Source of the DNA: Porites lobata
Taxonomy: Eukaryota > Cnidaria > Anthozoa > Scleractinia > Poritidae
NCBI GenBank assembly: GCA_942486035.1
Contig: CALNXK010000108.1
Coordinates: forward strand, 820,001 to 884,000
Reading direction: 5' to 3'
DNA: 64,000 nucleotides
Shown here piece by piece: positions 47,401 to 59,400 of the stretch; positions within the stretch are counted from its first letter, which is position 1; each line of letters starts with the position of its first letter. The notes below the pieces were generated by a model. The model did no database searches. It was not told where the DNA came from and saw only the letters and a program-made list of their open reading frames with translations. The position numbers and the translations under genes were made by a program.

Positions 47401-50400
47401 TGTAGGGCTATGTAGGGCTATGTATGGCTATGTAGGGCTATGTATGGCTATGTAGGGCTATGTATGGTTATGTAGGACTATGTATGGTTATGTAGGGCTG
47501 TGTATGGCTGTGTAGGGCTATGTAGGCCTATGTATGGTTATATAGGGCTGTGTAGGGCTATGTATGGCTATGTAGGGCTGTGTATGGCTATGTAGGGCTA
47601 TGTAGGGCTGTGTATGGCTATGTAGGGCTGTGTAGGGCTATGTATGGCTGTGTATGGCTATGTAGGGCTATGTATGGCTATGTAGGGTTATTTATGGTTA
47701 TGTAGGGCTATGTATGGTTATGTAGGGCTATGTATGGCTGTGTAGGGCTGTGTATGGCTATGTAGGGCTGTGTAGGGCTATGTAGGGCTATGTATGGCTG
47801 TGTATGGCTATGTAGGGCTAGTATGGCTATGTAGGGCTATGTATGGTTATGTAGGGCTGTGTATGGCTATGTAGGGCTATGTTTGGCTGTGTAGGGCTAT
47901 GTATGGCTATGTAGGGCTGTGTAGGGCTATGTAGGGCTATGTAGGGCTGTGTAGGGCTATGTAGGGCTGTGTAGGGCTATGTAGGGTTATGTATGGCTAT
48001 GTAGGGCTGTGTAGGGCTATGTATGGCTGTGTATGGCTATGTAGGGCTGTGTAGGGCCATGTATGGCTATGTAGGGCTATGTATGGTTATTTAGGGCTGT
48101 GTAGGGCTATGTAGGGTTATGTATGGCTATGTAGGGCTGTGTAGGGCTATTTATGGCTTTGTATGGCTATGTAGGGCTATGTATGGCTATGTAGGGCTAT
48201 GTATGGCTATGTAAGGCTAGTATGGTTATGTAGGGCTATGTATAGTTATGTAGGGCTATGTATGGCTGTGTAGGGCTATGTAGGGCTATGTAGGGCTATG
48301 TATGGTTATATAGGGCTGTGTAGGGCTATGTATGGCTATGTAGGGCTGTGTATGGCTATGTAGGGCTATGTAGGGCTGTGTAGGGCTGTGTATGGCTATG
48401 TAGGGCTATGTAGGGCTATGTATGGCTGTGTATGGCTATGTAGGGCTATGTATGGCTATGTAGGGTTATGTATGGTTATGTAGGGCTAGGTATGGTTATG
48501 TAGGGCTATTTATGGCTGTGTAGGGCTGTGTATGGCTTTGTAGGGCTGTGTAGGGCTATGTAGGGCTGTGTAGGGCTATGTAGGGCTGTGTATGGCTATG
48601 TAGGGCTATTTATGGCTATGTAGGGCTATGTATGGTTATGTAGGGCTGTGTATGGCTATGTAGGGCTATGTAGGGCTGTGTAGGGCTATGTATGGCTATG
48701 TAGGGCTGTGTAGGGCTATGTAGGGCTGTGTAGGGCTATGTAGGGCTGTGTAGGGCTATGTATGGCTATGTAGGGCTGTGTAGGGCTATGTAGGGCTGTG
48801 TAGGGCTATGTAGGGCTGTGTAGGGCTATGTATGGCTGCGTATCTATGTAGGGCTATGTATGGCTATGTAGGGCTATGTATGGTTATGTAGGGCTATGTA
48901 GGGCTGTGTAGGGCTCTGTATGGCTATGTATGGCTGTGTATGGCTATGTAGGGCTATGTATGGCTATGTAGGGCTATGTATGGTTATGTAGGGCTGTGTA
49001 TGGCTATGTAGGGCTATGTAGGGCTGTGTAGGGCTATGTATGGCTATGTAGGGCTGTGTAGGGCTATGTAGGGCTGTGTAGGGCTATGTAGGGCTGTGTA
49101 GGGCTATGTATGGCTGATTTGTAGGGCTATGTAGGGCTATGTAGGGCTGTGTAGGGCTGTGTATGGCTATGTAGGGCTATGTAGGGCTATGTAGGGCTGT
49201 GTAGGGCTGTGTATGGTTATGTAGGGCTATGTAGGGCTATGTAGGGCTGTGTAGGGCTATGTAGGGCTATGTATGGCTATGTAGGGCTATGTAGGGCTAT
49301 GTAGGGCTGTGTATGGCTATGTAGGGGTATGTAGGGCTATGTAGGGCTGGGTATGGCTATGTAGGGCTATGTATGGTTATGTAGGGCTATGTATGGCTGT
49401 GTAGGGCTGTGTAGGGCTATGTAGGGCTATGTAGGGCTATGTAGGGCTGTGTATGGCTATGTAGGGCTATGTAGTATTATGTAGGATTATGTACACTGCT
49501 TCTAGTAACTAACGGGGAACCACTATATGATGCTTACACCACGTACCTACCTTCCCAATGGTTTTAACCGCTGGTTTTTACTGTGATTCCCGGGCTCATC
49601 ATGTTTGGAAACTTCCAGTAGTCAAATACATAGCTGTTTATAGTCAAATAAAAGCCGCTGATCAAAAATTTGCGACAACCAGAAATGGCGACGAAAACTC
49701 AAAGAAAATAAGCTTTCGAACAAGAGGTTTTGGAGACAATTTAGATGATTTTTGGCTGAGGCATTGTAGAGCGAAGGTCTTGGATTTAAGCCGTGTAGTA
49801 GAAACGTATTTATAAGTGGAATTAACTCCAAATTCTTTAAAAGTGGGAAGGAAGAATTTGCTTTTTCAGTGGACAAATATAAAACTCACGATAAAAAAAG
49901 ATAAGACTTTGTACTTGAAGATTTAATCGCAACCTCTGAGAGCTTCCCAGCGGAATTGTCATTAATTACTGAAGAAAAGAGGTTAATCAAGGTGGCAGTG
50001 CTCCATTTGCAATAGAATCATATGGAAGACGCAGGTAATTTTTTCGTATTTTTATTTCCATTCTGGGAAGCTCGAGATTTGAAGGGAGGAGTTTAAGTTT
50101 GTCAAAACTAAGATCTAAATAAGTCAACCTTTCAGTCTCAATCGGGTCCTAGTGTTCAGGTATATCGTACGACATGTTGGGGTGTCTAGAAAACACAGAC
50201 CTCGAAAACACAGACCACAGACCTAGAAAACGCAGACCTCGAAAACACAGACCTTGAAAACACAGACCTCGCAATTTAAAACGAGTCTTAAGACCTACAC
50301 ATTTGATCAAAACAGTTTATGCATGGCACTTATTTTTCCTATAGTTTATGGCTACTGGCGTGCCGACTTGGCTTTTTTTTTTTGGTACCTCCTGAGTGGC

Positions 50401-53400
50401 AAATTGTAAAACACCAGTAAATGAACAGCAACAACAACAATGAAAACCACGAAATCGCAGTCTGTCAGCACTTAAACGGCCGCTTTGCCCATTCTTCAGT
50501 CCTGTTTCGATTAACTTATTTGTTACTATTGCATTACTACAGTAGTGGAAAAACCATGTTCATAGAAGTAAAGTTGTTGTTGTTTAACTATGTCATGAAC
50601 AGGGACTGGACTACATCGAAAACGTCGTGGCACATCATGCAATCATAGATCCTAGACCAACAAAGGAAGCCTGCGTTTGACTGTTGCTTGTTCTCGTTGC
50701 CAGTCCAGCAATAGCTATAGATAAACGTCAAACAGCAAAAAAAAAAAAAGCAAAGTCGGCATGCCAGCTCAGCCATAAACTATAGGGAAAATAAGTGCCA
50801 TGGGTAAACTGTTTTCATCAAATGTGTAGGTCTTAAGACTCACTTTAAATTGTGAGGTCTGTGTTTTCTAGGTCTGCGTTTTCTAGGTCTGTGGTCTGTG
50901 GTCTGTGTTTTCAAGGTCTGTGTTTTCTAGACACCCCGACATGTTGTATCGCAAATTATTTTACTTATCCCACATTTCTTTGTAAAATTTTCATTGTTTT
51001 CTGTTGGAGCTTTTTTTATGTGTCCACTACTACTGCGCATGCATGAAATTAAATCCTGGCCATTCATAATAATACTTTTGTTAAGTTGTAATTATCAAAA
51101 CCTCTTGACTTCAACATTTAGTTATAATACATGATATGTCAACATATATTAATATTGACATAAGACTGTTTTCATACAGTCAAAATGTCCACTGAAAATG
51201 AAAGATGTTGACTCCAACGGACTTATGTTTTAATCACTATTTAACAGCACAGCCTTCCAGAAGTGGAGTATAGTGAAATGATGGAAACTAAGGAAGGTCT
51301 CTGGAAGTAAGTTCCCTCTATTGTGTATATCACGGACCCAATAAATGATATCATCGTACAACCATTCCTGAAGTATAATTATATTGTTTGATTTACAGGT
51401 TGAATACAAGCACTGTATAAAATTCGCTAACAGCCCTGAAATCAATATTGAGCTCAGGATATAAGCGCTCTAGAAATAAAGCTATCACCATTTCTACTTA
51501 ACAATTTGTAAGCCATGTATTTCTATGAGTTTCTCAATAATTGACTAATTATTGGCTGGAAATCCTGTAGTGTAATTGCAGTAATATGCAAGGAGCCTTT
51601 TGTAGACCTCGTTCATTCAGACAGTTTTACGTTTGCAACACTAGGTGACAGATAGTATTTTAAGTGTAAAGCGTTCTTTTTGCCCCCATATCTTTGTATC
51701 GCGCTCCATTGATGTTAGTTTAATATTTAACTATCATGTGTTTCCTCCTGTTTTTAAGAATGCTTTGCCAACTAAGTGATCATGGGGTGTCATTGGTAAA
51801 ACAAGTGCCAATTGATGACGAGGAGACTGTTTGTAAGGTTTGTGAAGCTATATAGTTACTATATTAATCTGAAGTTAGATAGTCAACATTCTCTCAAAAG
51901 CTGCTACTCTGACACAGTTCATTCATCTAGTTTTGAGCTGAATTTTAAGCTGTAATTCTCAAACATGTCACCTGATCGCAATGAAAAGACTCTGCAAAAT
52001 GTGCAAATGCTAGCTGTCAGGCAAAGTAGTACATAGACTTTGATGCAAGATAATGTCCAAGGGAACAGTGTGTAAAACCTTTTTTTTTTTATCTACCAGG
52101 TTGCAAGAAGAATGGGACCTCCTCAGGAAACCGTATATGGAATGGTTAGTCAGTACTAATAACTGCATTGAATAACTGCAATATTCCATGAGTGATTTTA
52201 GTGACTGATGATGATCTCAGTGTTAAGTGTTGCTGTCTTTTTTAGACATTTAATGTGCTGAGTGTTCCTAATCCAATCAATATTGCATATTCTGATGTTG
52301 AATTGGCTCTGCACATGGATCTGATGTATTATGAGTCTCCACCTGGACTTCAGCTTCTTCACTGCTTAAGGTATAAAGCTAAATTCTAAATCATTTTTTG
52401 AGAAACTTTAACGGCTGCATTGCAATTGAGATACTTCATTCCACTGCGTACTGTGACAAGTGATTTAATACCGCCGCCCGGTTAGTTTAAATGGATAAAC
52501 ACAGGTCTGCCGAGCGGGAGGTCGCGGGTGCAAACCAGCCTGACCAACATACAGGGTCTTAAAATAACTGAAGAGAATGTACTGCCTTTATTGTGACATC
52601 TACAAATGGTTAGACATTCTAGTCTTCTCGGACAAGGATGACAAACCGTAGTATCCGTCTCAGAGCTCTTCATGGTTGTGATTATTTTTGGACGTAAAAG
52701 AACCCACACTGCTGTTCGTTGGAAGAGTAGGGGGCGTAGACACCAGTGGTGTGGTACAACTCAGTTTCATGGGCTGGGTGGGTAATGAAGGGGTTGATAT
52801 CATTTGGGATACATTAAGTCCTGTCTCATCCCCTGTCACCATGTTGAGTCACTGTGGCGAATTCCATAAGTTATAGTCGGAACGTTATACCATTTGTCTA
52901 TGCTTAGATATGATCCAGAAGTTGAAGGAGGCGAGAGCATATTTGTAGACGCTTTTGAGGTTGCTAAGGATTTGAGAAAACAGTTTCCTGATGACTTCAA
53001 CAATCTTGTGCGTATACCAGCAACATTTCAGAAAATACACTTTGAAAGGTATTAAATTGTTCTTACTTGAAAATTTTCATCTTTATCACAACCACTACAA
53101 ATATCTATCAGAATAACGTAACACACTTTAAGCTTAATCTGACATTGACAAACCTTTTTTAACGAGCCAAGCTTTTCGTTGTTGTTCTTTTCTTTATGTT
53201 GCAGGGATTATCCTGTCAAGCTAGTGTACAAAAGACCACATGTTGTTCTTAATCCAGACAATGAGGTACAATGTGTTTTTTTTTTACTCTGTAGTGTACC
53301 CGTTTAATATTTACAAAGTTAAACAACAATACCAGCAATACCATTAGTATGGTTCATGTAGTGCCTTCCTATGGCACTCTGTTTTCCAAATGTGGCTAGA

Positions 53401-56400
53401 AAGTAGGTCCAAATGGGATAGAGTCACGAGAGTTTTCTATTCTATTCAACGTTAGGGTACATTCATTCATAACCTTAGAACACACTCTCGTAGTTTAGGC
53501 CCTGTTTACAAGGAGGGAGGATAACCCTGGTGCTAGAGTTACCCTAGCACTCACATATTTCTTCTTTTTTCACACGACGTTTTTACAAGGCAGGTAGGGC
53601 TACACTAGCGCTAGGGTAACCCTACCTGAGTGCTAGGGTTACCCTAACAAGAGTGTCATCGCCTACCTGCCTTGTAAACGCTCTGCTAGGGATAACTCAC
53701 CTACCCGCGTCAACTTTCTGCCGTCATGCATGACTGGTAATCGTGCTAATTTGAACAGGATCATCCAATTTCTGAGCTTTATTAGAAACATCTGAAAACA
53801 TAAAGTTATTTTCTGTCTATGATAATATTTTCCCTTTTTTCCATGAATTTAACATGTTTCCCATAGAGAACTTCAAGATTATTTCAAATCTTGGACCGTT
53901 ACAAAGAATGTCAGGCATGACGAAGCACCTCAGCAAAGTTGGGAAAGTTGACCTGGGTGATAGGGTAACCGTACATGTGAAATTTGCTTGTAAACCAGAG
54001 CTAACTTTAACCCACTTGCTAAGGTAACCCTAGCTCAAGGGTAACCCTCTCTCCTTGTACCCCATGGAATTACCTCATGGACTTCCATGAAGTGTTCAGT
54101 TTTGATTTTCAAAGACAGCTTCCACGGGGTGTCCATAGATTTCCACAGAATTCTATAGTGTATCTGTAGATTTCAAAAATTTAATAGAACTTTCATGCGC
54201 TTTGGCCTGTAACTCTATGGAATTCCACTGAACTTACCGATTAAACAGATCACCAGCCAGTCAACCACAATTTCATGTTTGCAAATTTGAATTTGACAGA
54301 GAAAGAGAAATAAAAAAGCTGCTCTTGAAAATAATACTTACGTTTAGATGATACAATGAAATGGTATCTTCTTTTTACCCATGCTGAAGCCCGGTAGCAT
54401 CATAACGGAATTGTTGTCTTTCAAGAGATGTTTGTAACAAAAACCAAGACCCAACTGACTGGTTCTTTAGGACCATCTCCTTACAACACGTTTCTGTTAT
54501 TATTGTTCTTTGCAATTTTTTAGTGGAAAATACTGTAACTGAGGAACTGTCGCATGATAGTAATCATGACTATTATAATTACTGGTGCCTTTTTTGCTTG
54601 GTTATTTTTAGGTTGTGGCTGTCAACTGGTCTCCAGCTTTTGAGGGTCCCTTATTTGTACCAGAGGTAAATATCCACACCCCAAGAGAAGATCATCAGTG
54701 TTATAACCCCATAGTAGTTCCCACCATGAACACATAAACAGGGTCCCCACTCAGGAGAGAAAATGTTGTGTTTTCTTAATGACGGCCACCAGAACAGTTT
54801 TTTGCTACTGAAAAATAAAAGTTACCACCATAGATTTGGAATTGTACTCTAAAATCCCATGGGTCTTTCCATGCGAACCTAAGAAGGAATAAAGACGGTA
54901 AGCACGGCCTTATATGCGGGAGGTTTGGAATTTGATTACAGGTGTAAATCCATTTTTCGACTTCTTTCCCTTCCGTGTAGTTTTAAATATTTTTAAATAT
55001 ACCTGTAAAACGGAGCACTGGTTGAGAGAGAGGGCAGCGTAAAATGAGTGCACCGTTGGCCTCAGGTTTTTCAGTGTAATATGTACTGTAATGAGTTACT
55101 TTAACTGAATGAAATTTCTTAAACGATATTAGAGACCTGTAGTGGATGACGATGTCTGCGAGGACGCGCAGATTTGATTTGTCTCGTGTATTCTCAAGAA
55201 ATACACACTGCGGAGAGCTTCTATCATTTTACTGTTTCAACAGAAAAGTTAATACGGTTGTTGTTATTCAAGGAGGTTAATCTCTCTCACGATCACAAAA
55301 TGATAAAACTCGGCTTATAACATTATAGTAACTTGTGTTATTTTTCGTCACTGCAACATTTTCGCTAAAACCCGTAGTAGAATTACATCGACTATTGCGC
55401 TTTCCCGCCAAAAATGACAGTAGGTTCACTCATGCGCACTTCTTAGTACTGAAAAAATCTGGTTCACGTAGTCGTTCTCTAGAATTCCGATCCCTAGTAT
55501 TATATATTTACCTCAAGTAGAGAATCTTACCAGCTGTGACAGGTGTGTTTGGCCTTACCATCGTTCGCACGTATTTGGTTTCTAACGTCCGGCACAACGT
55601 GTTCCTTCGAGAAGTCCTTGATCGTAGCCACACAGTAATTTTCAAGGAGTTATAATAACTCCTCTAGCGGGGCTAATTTAACTCCTTACTGCGGAGTTAT
55701 TTTTGGGGAGTTATTTTAACTCCGAAAAGGAGTTTAAACAACTCTTTTTCAGGAGTAAAAGTGACCCCAGATATTGAGGAGTTAAAATAACCCCCAAAAA
55801 GGAGTTATCCTGTACCTAAAATTTGTAGTCCACTTTCAGAGTTAAATTGACTCCAAAAAGAGTAAAAGCAACCCATGTAAGGAGTAAAAATAACCCCATT
55901 TCGGAGTTATTTTAACTCCAGACCGGGAGTAAAAAGAACTCTTTTTGAATTTCGAGAGTAAAAATGACCCCAAATTCGGAGTTAAATTAGGAGTTAAAGG
56001 GTTATCCTGTACCTAAAATTTTTACTCCATTTTTGGAGTTATAATAACTCCCTAAAAAGTACGGTGCAGGCCCTAGCAGTAGAATAGCATCACTACATCT
56101 GGCAAGGTTTGCGCAATTAATACTACGATAGGCGGTACACCTTCAGATCCTTAGAGTATATTTTAACTTTGTCTTTTACTTATTTTATCAGGCAACCTTT
56201 CCCTCTTGTTGCCTATCATTCGTACGGCCACAATCAACTGACCTTGTTTGTTCATTCATAGGCAGATGTTGAGCCTTATTTTAAAGCGTATAGGAGGTTT
56301 ACAAAGCTTCTTGATGAATCTCCAATTAAGGTATGGAAAATGGTTGCCATCATTATTCAGTTCATGGATATGCCGGTTGATTTCAGTCTTGCGCTTTAAA

Positions 56401-59400
56401 AAACCTCACCCTTTTTTGATCGGTGGTTAATTTGAATTCATATTGGCCGGGGGTAGCTGTAAACACATGCAGCATACAATAGGTGGCAATTTATTTCACT
56501 TCACCGCCATGTGCGTAGCCATGGAGCTGCGTAAAAATAAAATTGAAAAAAGGGGGAAATTTTTTTCCTTGGTAGCTAAGTCGTCCGTTCAAAAATTTAA
56601 GGCAACAATTTTGACGCTGCAAGTTTACCATTTTTGTCCCTGATTTCCTCCAAGTTTGCACTTTTTTGCATCATATTTGTCCCGAGCAACTTTGATGTAA
56701 ATCTGATTTTTCAGCTAGTCACAGAAAGACTGCTTTGGTATTTTAGAAAACTGTGACCATGCAGCCAGGAGACTTGATATGTTTTAACAACCGCCGCGTT
56801 CTTCATGGTCGAAATTCACTCAAGCTTAATGGCGGAGTCAGGTTTTTAAAGGTATGTTTTATTTTCACAACACTATACTTGCTTACCTTCCTTATTACTG
56901 GCCGAAAATGGAAATAGATAGATAGATAGCCTTTATTTCAAAACGATGAGTATTAAAGCTACATGAACTTGTGGAGCCATAATAGGACAGAGAGGGACAC
57001 TCCCAGTCACGCCTTTGGGATATCTTAATTCCAAAAAAGTTATTTTAGAACTATGCGGACCATGCGGAAACAGTTTCCGGTAATCTGGTTGACTTCCGGA
57101 AGATTCAGCGCCAAAGTGAGGCCGGGTCAATAAATGAATAATATGGCTGCCTAAGTGGAGGGACGATGTGGAGGGTGTGTACTTGATAAAATAAAATTGT
57201 CTTTCTTCAACGACGAACCTGCCATAGAAACTGGTTAAAACTTCTACACAAACGGATCCTTTACAAGAAACGGTAGAAATCGGTTAAAGCGACCGCGTGA
57301 CCATCGTTTTTGTTTGAACAGCTGGAAAGAGGACAAGTAGCATTGCGGCCCGGATAAGCGTCAGCTGAAGCGTTGCACACAAAACACGCAGGTGCTACAA
57401 AGACGACCGTACAAGCGACCATGTGGACGTATTTTCTATTGAAAGAGGAAGGAAAAGAACGTATAAAGGTTTCCAGTATTTTTGTCAAGGACATGACCAG
57501 GGATCATGTGGAAAACACCTTTTCCTGCTTTGAGTGATATTTTGTACCGTGCTTCACATTGGACAATTAACAATTAAGCACTTTAATATTCTTGAACACG
57601 AGGTGAATAGAAGCGGAATATTCGCGGTGAGGTTAATATTCCTAAAGCCACTGTTCACCAAGATTAAAAATCAGTAAGGAGACCATTTAAGTTCAATTTG
57701 ACGGTTTTGACGGATCAATTCACGTGTGAAAATCGGTTTGTGCAAAAGTTTGATCTTTACAGAATTTTCAAACATTGCAAATCAAGTCGCAGTTAAAAAA
57801 TCCTTTCGCAAATAATGGCCTAATGGGTTATATGGAATCGCCAGAACTTTAAATTCTGCTTCCCAGCCTGTGAAGAAAAGAAGAGCTTTGATTTCATCTG
57901 TCGACTCGCCAAGTCAAGGAAAAGGTTTCTTGTGCAGCTTGTGTTGTTCTTTAATAAGTGCAGACAATGGTGACCCGGTTGCTCGAGGTAAGGCGCCGTT
58001 TCTCTCTAGTTTTCTTGACAATTTCGTAAAGATTTTCTTTTATTTTTTTTGTCATAAGTTGAATTTGATTTCTGGGGAAAATCCGCTTTTGAAGGAAACG
58101 TTGAGTTTACAAAACCATCTCTGCTGTGGCTATATGGCCGGTAACCGGTCAAGGTTTTCAAAATACCAAATGGCCGGCAGTTCTATATTCTCAGTAAATT
58201 TCACAAAATCGAAAGATTCCAGCTAATGTAAACTATCATTTGTCGATTTAGAAAAGTCAAGCGATCCTGAAATGCTTTACAGATCTCAAGTCTAGTGTTT
58301 GGTTTGCGCTGGGCTCAGAGGAGGAAATCATGTTTCGTGACACTGCTCGACTGCCGGTTTTCAAAATATGATAGTTTACATTAGCTGGAATCTTTCGATT
58401 TTGTGAAATTAACTGAGAATATAGAACTGCCGGCCATTTAGTATTTTGAAAACCTTGACCGGTTACCGGCCATATAGCCACAGCGTCGAACGCTTTTCAA
58501 TTAAACTGTAATTGTCAGCATTCCATCGAGCGAAAAATACTGCTCAGTAAAGTTAATCGGAAAACGCTCTTTTGAATACTTTGAAGTCTTTTCTTACCTT
58601 CCAAAAAAATGGACCCTAGGATTTTGCCGAATTCTGAAAGGTTCTTACTCTAAAAAAGACTGGCCAAACACCGATCTAACGCATTAGTTACTCGCGAGGC
58701 TAAAACACTACAAAGACCACTCAGTGTGTGTCCTATGCATTCATGGATGCATAGGACCTTTTGATGTTGTGTTTGCCACTTATTGATCCAGCAAGTTTTC
58801 TCTATTTTAGTAACCACTTATGGTTTTAGGTGTGGGCTACTAAATGTAGTGTTATAGAAAGCTCTCAAAAGTATGAAGAATAAAAACTACTGCAATAAGT
58901 TCAAACTGTGTACAGCTTCTTGCTGAGTTGTGTCTTATTTTTTATACCCCCCTTCCTCATAGAAAAAAATACAAACCTAATATTTATTACTCTTTTTCTA
59001 TAGTGTACGGAAAAACCTGTATATTTAAGCGGACTCCATATTAAAAGTTACATCCTATGTTAAGCAGATGAATAGCTCAGTATGTTTGAAAATTTTTTAA
59101 CCATATTTTCCGGAAAACAATGTTTTCAAAAAGAAATGTATTCATACCCATTTTAAGGGGTATTTTCTTTGTGTTAAAAGCTTTCAACCAATCATAAGAG
59201 CTGCAAACAATAGCCAACTGAAGAAAACTTTACGTTAATTTTAAGTTCCTGACATGGGATATCTGTTTTATTCAGACTCATAAGAATTTGTTATAAGGAT
59301 TCATATACATGCTGCTTTGCAAAGTTTTCTTGAATTTTGCTGCCTAAACGAATCAGAAGTATAGTACAGACAATAGTAAAGTGAGCACTTTTTTGCATTT

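Larger units (their letters stand above)
41234..49528. mobile_element. 8.3-kb palindromic element with satellite arms and 20-bp terminal inverted repeats
   Basis: The 20 bases ATATAGTGGTTCCCCGTTAG at 41234-41253 recur exactly, inverted, at 49509-49528. Inside lie two arrays of the same 10-bp satellite in opposite orientation (about 41285-44240 and 46358-49493) around a core of about 2.1 kb. If the ends are taken at AGTGG...CCACT, each is flanked by ATAT (or by TA one base further out), a possible target-site duplication. The element occupies most of dioxygenase intron 3. Its class is unknown. Confidence 0.75.

Noticed and set aside
41285..49493. Internal telomere (TAGGG) arrays
   Set aside because: TAGGG occurs only as part of a 10-bp unit alternating with TATGG; no hexamer TTAGGG runs are present.
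52688..52876. 62-residue plus-strand frame between dioxygenase exons
   Set aside because: It lies in the SINE body.
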